Under the pieces are notes generated by a model. It ran no database searches and was not told where the DNA came from. It was given only the letters and a program-made list of their open reading frames with translations. Made by a program: the position numbers and the translations under genes. Shown here one piece after another: positions 24,533-32,827 of a stretch of 64,000 nt of DNA (its first letter is position 1; each line of letters begins with the position of its first letter). Source of the DNA: Xaviernesmea oryzae (GTDB lineage Bacteria; Pseudomonadota; Alphaproteobacteria; Rhizobiales; Rhizobiaceae); assembly GCF_900177415.1 (NCBI RefSeq), contig NZ_FXAF01000011.1:806001-870000 (forward strand), written 5' to 3'.

Positions 24533-25462
24533 ATGCCAAAACCGACCTCGATCATCCTCGATTGGGGCACGAGTTCGCTGCGCGCCATGCTGGTGTCGGA
24601 GGCGGGGGAAACGCTGGACACCCGCGAATCCGCAAGCGGCGGCATCCAGTTCGTCAAGGACGGCGCCTTTGAAGCGGCGCTGATGCAAGCGGTCGGCGAA
24701 TGGTTTTCCGTCCATGGTCCGCTGCCGGTGCTGGCGAGCGGCATGATCACCAGCCGCAACGGCTGGGTCGAAGTGGCGTATGTCGATACGCCGGCCGGTA
24801 CTGCAGAGCTTGCCGCCGGTACGAAAACGCTGACGCTTCTAAATGGCGCGGTCATCACCTTCCTGCCCGGCATGCGTGATCCCGCCTCAAAGCCGTTCCC
24901 CGATGTGATGCGCGGAGAAGAGACCCAGATCGTCGGTTACGGGCTCGAACGAGACCGTACGCTCGTGCTTCCTGGTACCCACAGCAAATGGGCGCGGATC
25001 AAGGGTGGCCTCATAGCCGGTTTTCAGACCTATGCGACTGGCGAGGTTTTTGCGCTGCTGACCAAGCATTCCTTCATCGCCAAGGCTCAGGAACCTGCGC
25101 CCGGCGCCGAGCCGGACTGGCAGAGCTTCGATCGCGGCGCGGAATTCGCCGCAAGCACATCCGCCTCCGCCGATTCCTTCCTCTCGGCGATCTTCAGCGC
25201 CCGCACCGGCATTCTCGACGGCAGGCTGAAGCCGGAAAACATCCTCGATTACGTCTCCGGCCTCGTGATCGGCTCGGAATTCCGCCAGGCGCGCGCCGCC
25301 GGCTGGTTCAGATCCGGCGATACGATCGGTATTGTCGGCAACAATGCGCTGAACAGCCGTTACGGCCGCATCGCGCCGCTTTTCGGCCTGACGGTCGAGC
25401 CCGGCCCCGACAACGCCGCCAAGCGCGGCATTCTGCTGATCGCGGCCGCAGCCGCCAAGTAA
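24533..25462 (+). CDS. dgoK: 2-dehydro-3-deoxygalactonokinase DgoK
   Basis: 309 residues; the ATG at 24533 is preferred over an upstream GTG because of the GGAGGA site 8 bases before it. It phosphorylates 2-keto-3-deoxygalactonate with ATP to the 6-phosphate. Intact ASKHA motifs: LDWGTSSLRA (9-18) and PGTHSKW (147-153), with SGMITSRNGW and the conserved PDVMRGEETQ. It follows the divergent paralogue by 2 bases and precedes the aldolase by 13 bases, giving the kinase-aldolase half of the De Ley-Doudoroff route. Confidence 0.92.
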   Translation: MPKPTSIILDWGTSSLRAMLVSEAGETLDTRESASGGIQFVKDGAFEAALMQAVGEWFSVHGPLPVLASGMITSRNGWVEVAYVDTPAGTAELAAGTKTLTLLNGAVITFLPGMRDPASKPFPDVMRGEETQIVGYGLERDRTLVLPGTHSKWARIKGGLIAGFQTYATGEVFALLTKHSFIAKAQEPAPGAEPDWQSFDRGAEFAASTSASADSFLSAIFSARTGILDGRLKPENILDYVSGLVIGSEFRQARAAGWFRSGDTIGIVGNNALNSRYGRIAPLFGLTVEPGPDNAAKRGILLIAAAAAK

Positions 25463-25475
25463 CAAGGAGTCCGAG

Positions 25476-26096
25476 ATGACCTTCGAAGAGGCGCTCAAGG
25501 CATGCAATCTCGTCGCCATCCTGCGCGGCATCAAGCCGGAGGAAGCTGAAAGCGTCGGCGAAGTGCTGGTCGAGGCCGGCTGGCGGATCATCGAAGTGCC
25601 GCTCAATTCTCCCGAACCGCTGAAAAGCATCGAAAAACTCGTCAAGCGCTTCGGCGAAAAGGCCCTGATCGGCGCAGGCACGGTCCTGACGCTCGCCCAG
25701 GTCGCCGATGTCGCCGCGACCGGCGCCAAAGTGATCATCTCGCCGAACGCCAACCCGGCTGTCATCAAGGCCTCGCGCGCCGCGGGCATGGTGAGCCTGC
25801 CGGGCGTCGCCACGCCGACCGAAGCCTTCGCGGCGGTCGAGGCAGGCGCCACCGGCATCAAGGCGTTTCCGGCGGAAGCCATCCCGCCGATCGTCATCAA
25901 GGCCTGGAAAGCGGTCTTGCCGAGGGAGATCCCCGTGCTTGCGGTCGGCGGCGTGACGCCGGAAAACATGACCGCCTACGCCCAGGCGGGCGCTGCCGGC
26001 TTCGGCATCGGTTCCTCGCTCTATAAACCCGGAGCCGATCTCGCCTCGATCGCCGAGAAGGCCCGGAAATTCATCGAGGCCATGCGCGCCGCCTGA
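25476..26096 (+). CDS. dgoA: 2-dehydro-3-deoxy-6-phosphogalactonate aldolase
   Basis: 206-residue class I aldolase of the KDPG/KDPGal family; it cleaves the DgoK product to pyruvate and glyceraldehyde 3-phosphate. The Schiff-base Lys129 lies in TGIKAFPAE, Glu40 in IIEVPLNSP, and GAGTVL and GGVTPENM are the usual phosphate and active-site segments. It is the last gene of the plus-strand operon, with an AAGGAG ribosome site. Context favours the galactonate isomer over gluconate (Eda), since no Edd-type dehydratase or KDG kinase is present here. Confidence 0.92.
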   Translation: MTFEEALKACNLVAILRGIKPEEAESVGEVLVEAGWRIIEVPLNSPEPLKSIEKLVKRFGEKALIGAGTVLTLAQVADVAATGAKVIISPNANPAVIKASRAAGMVSLPGVATPTEAFAAVEAGATGIKAFPAEAIPPIVIKAWKAVLPREIPVLAVGGVTPENMTAYAQAGAAGFGIGSSLYKPGADLASIAEKARKFIEAMRAA

Positions 26097-26198
26097 GCCT
26101 CCATAGCTCTCAACCCGTCGCAAAACATTCGCCAAGCGGAACTATCGTCTTAGTCCCGAGTTACAACCGGCAGTGGGACAATCGAGGGGGAGACGATC

Positions 26199-26849
26199 TT
26201 GGCGGCGATCCGCAACAGCTCCGAACATCAGCAGAAGGTGTATGAACGCTGGGCTCCGGTCTATGATCGGGTCTATCGCGGCTTGTTGAAAGACGGGCAC
26301 CGTACCGTCGCGCGGCTGGCCTCCGAAGCGGGCCGGGAGATTCTCGAAGTCGGCGTCGGCACGGGGCTGGTCCTGCCCTACTATCCGAAGCAGTGCAGCG
26401 TTACCGGCATCGATCTCTCCGAACACATGATCGCCAAGGCGCGGGAAAAGGTAGCCCGGAACCGGCTCTTTCACGTCCGGGCGCTCCAGGTCATGGATGC
26501 CCACCGCCTCCAGTTCGCAGACCGATCGTTCGATGCGGTCTGCCTGCCTTTTGTCATCACCCTGATCCCCGACCCGGAACGGGCGCTCGACGAATGCGCC
26601 CGCGTGCTGAGGCCGGGCGGCGAGATCATCATCGCCAGCAAGCTCGGTGATGGACGCGGCCTGCAGGGCGCGATCGAAGAGGCCGTGGCGCCGCTGGTGC
26701 ACAAGGTGGGGTGGAGCTCGGCTTTCCGCATCGCCCGGATTGCCGAATGGGTCGAACGCCGCGGCGATTTCGAGGTGGCGGATATCCGCCGTGTCTTCCC
26801 CAACGGCTTCTTCAAGGTCATGCGGCTGAGGCAGCTCGCCGGCCATTGA
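26199..26849 (+). CDS. Class I SAM-dependent methyltransferase, possibly phospholipid N-methyltransferase
   Basis: 216 residues starting at TTG with a GAGGGGGA site upstream. Rossmann methyltransferase motifs: ILEVGVGTGLVLPYY (motif I, about 48-62), TGIDLSEHMI, and a late RVLRPGGEIIIASK strand. The early YERWAPVYDRVY segment is common in the PmtA/UbiE-like group that methylates phosphatidylethanolamine in rhizobia, so a PmtA-like role is possible but unproven. It stands 102 bases after the aldolase gene with no terminator seen, and converges on murR with an 8-base gap. Confidence 0.8.
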   Translation: MAAIRNSSEHQQKVYERWAPVYDRVYRGLLKDGHRTVARLASEAGREILEVGVGTGLVLPYYPKQCSVTGIDLSEHMIAKAREKVARNRLFHVRALQVMDAHRLQFADRSFDAVCLPFVITLIPDPERALDECARVLRPGGEIIIASKLGDGRGLQGAIEEAVAPLVHKVGWSSAFRIARIAEWVERRGDFEVADIRRVFPNGFFKVMRLRQLAGH

Positions 26850-26857
26850 GGAAAAAA

Positions 26858-27709
26858 CTACTTTGCCTTCAGCACCGAGACTGCAAGCTCGCTGTTATGG
26901 ACATATTCGTTGGCATCCGCCTGACGCTGGACGAGCAGGATGAACAACAGGTCCGTCAGCATGAGCTGCGCGTCGCGCGCGGTGATGGACGACGAACGGA
27001 CGCGTTCCTCGTCGGCGACCGTATAAAGCCGGATATTCGCCACCTGCAGAAGAGGGCCGCCGTTGAGACCCGTCACGGCGATGACAGTGGCGCCGCGCTC
27101 ACGCGCCAGTTCGGCGATCCTGAGCGTTTCGATACTGGCGCCCGAATAGGAAAGCGCGAACAGCACATCCCCTCGGGCAAGCGTAGAGACATTGGCCATC
27201 TGCACATGGCTGTCGCTGTCATGCAGCACGTTGCGGCCAAGCTTCATGAGCTTGTAGGAAAAGTCGCGTGCCACCAATGAGGAAGCGCCGACGCCTGCCA
27301 TGTGGATGCGGCGCGCATCGTTCAGCGCCATCAGCGCCCGCTCGATCTCCTGTTCGCTGTTGACGGCAAGCGTCTGCTGCATCGAGAGCATCTTGCTGCC
27401 GATCAGCTTCTGCAAAATGGTCAGATAGCTGTCACCGACCTCGATCGTGCCGTGAATCATGCCGGGAGGCGCGTGCCATTCCTGCGCCTTCGCCTCGCTG
27501 ACCGCGAGCTTCAGGTCCTGGTATCCCGCAAAGCCCAGCTTCTGGCTGAATTTGACGACGCTCGACTGGCTGCGGCCGGTCTCGGCGGCAAGCGCCGCGG
27601 AGGAAAGCCGCAGCATCTGATCCGGATTGTCGAGGATGAACTGGCCGATCTCGCGGTCCGCCGGCGCCATGTCCTCGAGCTGCGCGTTGATCTTCTTTAA
27701 GACTGACAT
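26858..27709 (-). CDS. murR: RpiR/MurR-family regulator of the cell-wall salvage genes
   Basis: 283 residues from MSVLKKINA. The longest frame adds 30 codons, but AAGGA before the ATG at 27709 supports this start. The N-terminal helix-turn-helix (about 1-77) contains TGRSQSSVVKFSQKLGF; a SIS sugar-phosphate domain (about 115-260) contains VGASSLVARDFSYKL. In E. coli MurR senses MurNAc-6-phosphate and represses murQ; here it is divergent from a murA-nagK-murQ cluster. Paired palindromes before murA and murQ are its likely targets. Confidence 0.88.
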   Translation of the reverse strand: MSVLKKINAQLEDMAPADREIGQFILDNPDQMLRLSSAALAAETGRSQSSVVKFSQKLGFAGYQDLKLAVSEAKAQEWHAPPGMIHGTIEVGDSYLTILQKLIGSKMLSMQQTLAVNSEQEIERALMALNDARRIHMAGVGASSLVARDFSYKLMKLGRNVLHDSDSHVQMANVSTLARGDVLFALSYSGASIETLRIAELARERGATVIAVTGLNGGPLLQVANIRLYTVADEERVRSSSITARDAQLMLTDLLFILLVQRQADANEYVHNSELAVSVLKAK

Positions 27710-27832
27710 GCGTTCCTTTGGAAGCCTCGCGATACCCGCCCACCAGTTTACGAAAGATATCATCGCAGCGGAGACCTGCAACACGTTTCCGCGCCTCAAC
27801 TCTCATGATCTACCACAAGTTATGTTACATAG

Positions 27833-27882
27833 CGGAATAAAAAATTCCGAACGATTGACACGGTAGCCGGTAGGTTTAGTGT
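27833..27882 (+). promoter_or_regulatory. MurR-type operator and promoter upstream of murA
   Basis: Palindrome CGGAATAAAAAATTCCG at 27833-27849; its inner 15 bases equal 14 of 15 bases of the site at 30108-30122. TTGACA follows at 27855-27860 with a weak TAGTGT -10 at 27877-27882. The 223-base gap between murR and murA holds nothing else obvious. Confidence 0.62.
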
Positions 27883-27932
27883 CGGCTGGCGTGCGGGCGA
27901 GCAGGTCCGCCCCTCATTCGGCAGGTTTCGTC

Positions 27933-29189
27933 ATGGACAGATTGCGCATCGTCGGCGGTCATCGGCTCCAGGGCGCCGTCACCATTGCCGGCGCGAAGAA
28001 TGCCGCACTGCCGCAGATCGCGGCGGCACTGTTAAGCCCCTACCCGGTCGAGCTTACCAACCTCCCGCAGGTCAGCGACGTGGAAAACATGCTCGGCGTC
28101 GTCGGCCTGCACGGAGCCGAGGTAACGCGTGCCGCCCATTCCACGATCATCGACGCCAAAGCGATCGTCTCCAAGGAAACTTCCTACGACACCGTGCGCA
28201 GGATGCGCGCGACGGTGCTGGTGCTGGCGCCCCTTCTCGCCCGCTTCGGCCATGCGCGCGTCTCCATGCCCGGCGGCTGCGCCATCGGTGCGCGACCGGT
28301 CGATATGCACATCAAGGCGCTCGCGGCGCTCGGCGCCGATATCGGCATCGAAAGCGGGCTGATCGTCGCCGCAGCGCCCGGGGGCTTGAAGGGAGCGCGC
28401 ATCGTGCTCGCCTCGCCTTCCGTCGGTGCCACCGAAACGGCGATGATGGCGGCCACGGCGGCCAAGGGCGAGACGGAAATCCTCAATGCCGCGCGCGAGC
28501 CGGAAGTCGCCGATCTTGCCGCCTGCCTGATCGCCATGGGCGCCAGGATCGAAGGCGCCGGCACTCACCGGATTCTCGTCGAAGGCTCGACTTCCTGGCA
28601 GCCGGCGAAACACCACGGCATCCCGGACCGGATCGAGGCAGGCACCTATGCGGTGGCGGCGGCGATCACCGGCGGCATGCTGGAACTCATCAATGCCCGG
28701 CTCGAGAACATAGCATCCGCCGTGCAGGTATTGGAAGCGATGGGCGTCAGCGTCTGGCCGAGCGACCGCGGCCTCGTCGTCTCGCGCGAAGGCCCGCTGA
28801 AGGCCGCCGACATCACCACCGAGCCCTATCCCGGCTTCCCGACCGATCTGCAGGCGCAGTTCATGGCGCTGGCTGCGTGCGCAGAAGGCGCCTCGCTGAT
28901 CCGCGAAACCGTGTTCGAAAGCCGTTTCATGCACGTGCCGGAACTGATGCGGCTGGGAGCCAACGTCTCTCTGCAGGGCACGACGGCGCTGGTGCGCGGC
29001 GGCGCTCCGCTCAAGGGCGCGCAGGTGATGGCGACCGACCTTCGCGCCTCCGTTTCCCTCGTCCTGGCTGGCCTCGTGTCCAAGGGTGAAACGATCGTCA
29101 ACCGCGTCTACCATCTCGATCGCGGCTACGAACAGCTCGATCGCAAACTCCGGCTCTGCGGCGCCGATATCGAACGGCTGAGCGCATGA
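27933..29189 (+). CDS. murA: UDP-N-acetylglucosamine 1-carboxyvinyltransferase (MurA) in a salvage operon
   Basis: 418 residues from MDRLRIVGG; a GTG 18 codons earlier is possible but this start gives the family length. It transfers enolpyruvate from PEP to UDP-GlcNAc, the first committed step of peptidoglycan synthesis, in the cytoplasm. Lys22-Asn23, the catalytic Cys116 in PGGCAIGARPVD (fosfomycin target), and the C-terminal HLDRGYEQLD are intact, so it should be active. Rhizobia usually keep murA among housekeeping genes; here it heads a regulated salvage cluster and overlaps a sugar-kinase gene (ATGA). It may be a second, inducible MurA. Confidence 0.9.
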   Translation: MDRLRIVGGHRLQGAVTIAGAKNAALPQIAAALLSPYPVELTNLPQVSDVENMLGVVGLHGAEVTRAAHSTIIDAKAIVSKETSYDTVRRMRATVLVLAPLLARFGHARVSMPGGCAIGARPVDMHIKALAALGADIGIESGLIVAAAPGGLKGARIVLASPSVGATETAMMAATAAKGETEILNAAREPEVADLAACLIAMGARIEGAGTHRILVEGSTSWQPAKHHGIPDRIEAGTYAVAAAITGGMLELINARLENIASAVQVLEAMGVSVWPSDRGLVVSREGPLKAADITTEPYPGFPTDLQAQFMALAACAEGASLIRETVFESRFMHVPELMRLGANVSLQGTTALVRGGAPLKGAQVMATDLRASVSLVLAGLVSKGETIVNRVYHLDRGYEQLDRKLRLCGADIERLSA

Positions 29190-30070
29190 CGGCGGGAGCG
29201 GAACATTACTTCCTGGGCGTCGATGGCGGCGGCACCGGCTGCCGCGCCCGTGTCGAGGACGGTTCCGGCGCCGTGCTGGGACAGGGCCTTTCCGGCCCGG
29301 CCACGACCCGTTTGGGCATCGAGGAAGCATGGGCCTCCATTTCCCGCGCCTTCAACGCGGCTCTGGATGAGGCAGGGCTTGGGCCGGATGAGGTCGCCCG
29401 CACCCATGTCGGCATCGGCCTTGCCGGGATCGGCCGCAAGGGTGCGCTGGAAGCCCTGCAGGCGATCCCCCATCCCTTCGCCGGCATCGACTTCACGAGC
29501 GACGGGATGGGCGCCTGCCTCGGCGCGCATTCCGGCCGTGACGGCGCGATCGTCATCGCCGGTACCGGCTCCATCGGGCTCGGCTTCGTGGAAGGCCGCA
29601 GCCTGCGGGTCGGAGGCTATGGCTTTCCGATTTCCGACGAGGGCAGCGGCGCCGATCTGGGCCTCAAGGCGATCCGGCTGGCGCTGCGAGCCAATGACGG
29701 CAGGCTGGAAAAGACGGCCTTGCTGACGGAGGTCATGCAGCGGTTCCAGAACGATCCGATGGAAGCGGTTGCCTGGATGGATCGCGCCACGGCAACCGAT
29801 TACGCGGCACTCGCCCCCATGGTCATGCGCCATGCCGATCAGGGCGATTCCGCCGGCCGCCGCATCGTCCAGAGCGCTGCCGAGCAGATCGACACGCTGG
29901 TACGCACCCTTTTCGACCTCGGAGCCCCGCGCGTGACGCTTCTCGGCGGACTTTCCACGCCGCTCGAACCCTGGCTGGCGCCGGATGTCCGCCGCCGCCT
30001 CAAGCCAGCCGACGGCGATGCCGTCTCCGGCGCCATCATCCTCGCCCGCAAGGCCGCCCAAGTTCACTGA
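29186..30070 (+). CDS. N-acetylhexosamine kinase, BadF/BadG/BcrA/BcrD ATPase family (NagK/MurK-like)
   Basis: 294 residues. The ASKHA phosphate-1 loop LGVDGGGTGCRA lies at the N-terminus, and IVIAGTGSIG with GGYGFPISDEGSGADLG in the middle; the latter is the hallmark of bacterial GlcNAc/MurNAc kinases. It would phosphorylate GlcNAc (or MurNAc) freed from imported muropeptides to the 6-phosphate. It overlaps murA by four bases and lies upstream of murQ. Which amino sugar is used cannot be read from sequence. Confidence 0.88.
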   Translation: MTAGAEHYFLGVDGGGTGCRARVEDGSGAVLGQGLSGPATTRLGIEEAWASISRAFNAALDEAGLGPDEVARTHVGIGLAGIGRKGALEALQAIPHPFAGIDFTSDGMGACLGAHSGRDGAIVIAGTGSIGLGFVEGRSLRVGGYGFPISDEGSGADLGLKAIRLALRANDGRLEKTALLTEVMQRFQNDPMEAVAWMDRATATDYAALAPMVMRHADQGDSAGRRIVQSAAEQIDTLVRTLFDLGAPRVTLLGGLSTPLEPWLAPDVRRRLKPADGDAVSGAIILARKAAQVH

Positions 30071-30078
30071 TCCGCGGA

Positions 30079-30160
30079 TTTGGCATGTGTGAAAACTTGC
30101 CAAAGTTGGAATAAAATATTCCAATCATCGATTGACTGAAGGAATGGAAAATCCTAATTT
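30079..30160 (+). promoter_or_regulatory. murQ promoter with MurR operator and an adjacent dyad
   Basis: TTGGAATA-AAA-TATTCCAA, a perfect 8-3-8 palindrome, occupies 30106-30124 and matches the murA-side site. Just upstream is TTTGGCA-12-TGCCAAA (30079-30104), a second dyad. A TTGACT -35 (30132-30137) and TAATTT -10 (30155-30160) follow with a 17-base spacer, so murQ and the genes after it can be transcribed separately from murA-nagK. Confidence 0.65.
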
Positions 30161-30251
30161 CTTAACAAAACGTAACGAGCGAACGAGAAGGCGCGGCATG
30201 ACGCAGATCTTGCGGAAAGCAGTCCCTCGGCCTGAGTTCGAAAGCAGAATC

Positions 30252-31175
30252 ATGAGCGATGCGCGGCTGATATCCGAACTGGAAAGACTGGTTTCCGAAG
30301 ACCGCAATCCGCGTTCCATGGATATCGATCTTCTGCCGACCGCCGACGTGCTGCGCGAGATCAACGAGGAGGACAAGGGCGTCCCGGCAGCCGTCGAAAA
30401 GGTGATCCCCCAGATCGCGGAGGCGGTCGACAAAATCGTCAAGGCGTTCCAGAAAGGTGGCCGGCTGGTCTATATCGGGGCCGGCACCAGCGGCCGGCTC
30501 GGCGTGCTCGATGCGTCCGAATGCCCGCCGACCTTCAGCGTGCCGGAAGGCATGGTCGTCGGCCTGATCGCCGGGGGGCCTTACGCTCTGCAGCACGCAG
30601 TCGAAGGCGCCGAGGACGATCCGAAAGAGGGCCGGCAGGCGCTTGTCGATATCGGCCTGACGGCGGATGACGTCGTCGTCGGCATCGCAGTCAGCGGCCG
30701 TACACCTTACGTCATCGGCGCCCTCGACTACGCGAAATCGCTTGGAGCCGGTACGGTCGCCCTCTCCTGCAACCCCGATTCGGTGATCGCCGCGATTGCC
30801 GACATCGCCATTTCTCCGGTCGTCGGCCCGGAAATCCTCACCGGTTCGACGCGATTGAAATCCGGCACCGCGCAGAAACTCGTGCTCAACATGCTGACGA
30901 CGGCAAGCATGATCCGCATCGGCAAGAGCTACCAGAACCTGATGGTCGATCTGCACGCCAGCAACCAGAAGCTTGTCGCCCGGGCCGCACGCATCGTCAT
31001 GCAGGCGACGGGCTGCACGGCGGAAGAAGCGCGCCGCGCGCTGGACCTCACCGGCAACGACGTCAAGCCCGCGATCTTGATCCAGCTCACCGGAATGGAT
31101 GTGGATGCGGCGCGCACCGCGCTTGACGATGCCGGAGGCTTCCTTCGGAAGGCGATAAATGGGAAGACAGCGTAA
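30252..31175 (+). CDS. murQ: N-acetylmuramic acid 6-phosphate etherase MurQ
   Basis: 307 residues from MSDARLISE, which aligns with the usual MurQ start. An in-frame ATG at 30198 has a better GAGAAGG ribosome site and would add 18 residues, so the start is uncertain. MurQ cleaves the lactyl ether of MurNAc-6-P to GlcNAc-6-P and D-lactate. The SIS domain carries GAGTSGRLG, DASECPPTF with the catalytic Glu, and GAEDDPKEG with the second acidic residue; a C-terminal UBA-like helix region contains TGCTAEEARRALDL. MurNAc-6-P would come from AnmK further down the cluster. Confidence 0.95.
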   Translation: MSDARLISELERLVSEDRNPRSMDIDLLPTADVLREINEEDKGVPAAVEKVIPQIAEAVDKIVKAFQKGGRLVYIGAGTSGRLGVLDASECPPTFSVPEGMVVGLIAGGPYALQHAVEGAEDDPKEGRQALVDIGLTADDVVVGIAVSGRTPYVIGALDYAKSLGAGTVALSCNPDSVIAAIADIAISPVVGPEILTGSTRLKSGTAQKLVLNMLTTASMIRIGKSYQNLMVDLHASNQKLVARAARIVMQATGCTAEEARRALDLTGNDVKPAILIQLTGMDVDAARTALDDAGGFLRKAINGKTA

Positions 31176-31190
31176 AGCTGCTGAACGACC

Positions 31191-31215
31191 GCCCGGACCG
31201 CTTGGATGGTCGGGC
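31191..31215 (+). other. Hairpin between murQ and the peptide binding-protein gene
   Basis: GCCCGGACC (31191-31199) pairs with GGTCGGGC (31208-31215) with one bulged G. It is followed by TAAAA rather than a T-run, so it is more likely a message-stabilising or processing structure than a terminator. Confidence 0.4.
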
Positions 31216-31253
31216 TAAAAAGCAACGAATCTCGAAGAGAGGGAGAATTGAAA

Positions 31254-32789
31254 ATGGGAAGGAATTTTTCGGCAAAGCAGGTTTCCGGGCTCGTTTCCGG
31301 CCTGGCGCTGGCCGTTGCCCTCGGGGCCGCGGTCGCGGCCGGCCCCGCCTCGGCTGCAACGCTGCGCATGGCCTGGTCGCAGGATGCGACGGGTCTCGAC
31401 CCTCACAAGCAGACCGCGTTTTCCTCGATCCGCCTGCTGGAGCTGATTTACGAGCCGCTGGTGCGTCTCGACAAGGACCTGCAGATCGTCCCGGCGGTCG
31501 CATCCTCCTGGGAATTCTCCGCTGACGGGACCCAGCTTACCTTCAAACTTAATCCCAACGCCAAGTTCCAGGACGGCAAGCCCGTAACCCCGGCGGACGT
31601 GAAGGCGTCCTTCGAACGCATCCTCGACGAGAAGACGGCAGCTGCCGCACGCGCCAATTTCGGCTCGATCGCCAGCATCGAAACCCCGGACCAGACGACC
31701 GTTACCTTCAAGCTCTCCCGGCCTGACGTGCCGCTGCTGACGGCCATGGCCAGCATCAATGCAGCGATCGTGCCGGCAGCGGAAATCACGGCCGGCTCGG
31801 TCGGGACGAAGGCGCTCGGCTCCGGCCCGTTCAAGCTGGAAAAATGGGATCCGAATTCTAAGGAAGTTCTGACCGCCAACAAGGATTGGGCCGGCGGCAA
31901 GATTGGTGTCGATGGCATCGACATCAGTGTCCTGCCCGACGAGACCGCCATCCTTGCGTCCCTGCGCACGAAGCAGATCGACTTCGCGCTGCTCAATGAT
32001 CCGCTGGTCGCAACCCTCGTGCCGAAGGAGACCAACCTGATCCTGAACCGCACGCCGGTTCTCGCCTATCATGTCCTGCAGCTGAACCCTGCCCGCAAGC
32101 CGATGGACAATCTCGCCGTGCGACAGGCGATCTCCTGCGCCATCGACCGTCAGGACGTTCTCGACACGGCGTCCGTCGGCGAAGGCAAGGTGACAGGCCC
32201 GCTGACCATGCCGGGCTACACGACCGACGCCAGCACCCTTTTCTGCTACAAGCGTGACGTGGAGAAGGCCAAGAAGCTGATGGCCGATGCGGGCTTTGCA
32301 GACGGCTTCTCGGCAACCGTCATCGCCGCCAACGGCGAACCGGCGACCGCTGCTGCCGAAGCGCAGGTCATCCAGTCACAGCTTGCGGAAATCGGCGTCA
32401 AGCTCGACATCAAAATGATGGAACTGAACGTCTATGTCGACGCCTGGCTGAAGGGCGATTTCGACATGGCCGTTGCCCTGAACGGCGGCCGCGCCGATCC
32501 TTATTCCATGTACAACCGCTACTGGACCAAGGCCGGCAACCTGCAGAAGGTCGCGAACTATATCGACGATACGCTCGACAGCCTGATGCAGAAGGGCCGC
32601 GAGGAAACCGATCCCGCCAAGCGCAAGGCGATCTTCGCCGATTTCGAGAAACATCTCGTCGAGGTGTCGCCCTGGGTTTGGCTCTATACGTCCTACAGCT
32701 ATACGGCCCAGCAGAAGACCGTTCAGGGCTTCGTACCGACGCCGGAAGGCTCCCTGTTCGGATTGAGCAGCGTCAGCATCCAGCAGTGA
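31254..32789 (+). CDS. Peptide/muropeptide ABC transporter substrate-binding protein
   Basis: 511 residues, family-5 (DppA/OppA type). It begins at MGRNFSAKQ after a GAGGGAG site. A Sec signal of about 36 residues ends in ASA-A. Family segments include DATGLDPHKQ, LIYEPLVRLD and the KFQDGKPVTPADVKASFERIL region. Partnered with the two Dpp-type permeases and double ATPase that follow directly. Its setting among murQ and anmK makes murein peptides or anhydro-muropeptides the likely ligands, comparable in role to the YepA-YejBEF system of Agrobacterium. Confidence 0.92.
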   Translation: MGRNFSAKQVSGLVSGLALAVALGAAVAAGPASAATLRMAWSQDATGLDPHKQTAFSSIRLLELIYEPLVRLDKDLQIVPAVASSWEFSADGTQLTFKLNPNAKFQDGKPVTPADVKASFERILDEKTAAAARANFGSIASIETPDQTTVTFKLSRPDVPLLTAMASINAAIVPAAEITAGSVGTKALGSGPFKLEKWDPNSKEVLTANKDWAGGKIGVDGIDISVLPDETAILASLRTKQIDFALLNDPLVATLVPKETNLILNRTPVLAYHVLQLNPARKPMDNLAVRQAISCAIDRQDVLDTASVGEGKVTGPLTMPGYTTDASTLFCYKRDVEKAKKLMADAGFADGFSATVIAANGEPATAAAEAQVIQSQLAEIGVKLDIKMMELNVYVDAWLKGDFDMAVALNGGRADPYSMYNRYWTKAGNLQKVANYIDDTLDSLMQKGREETDPAKRKAIFADFEKHLVEVSPWVWLYTSYSYTAQQKTVQGFVPTPEGSLFGLSSVSIQQ

Positions 32790-32827
32790 CGATCGCGTGA
32801 CGTAACGGATACGAGGTTGGTTGATCC

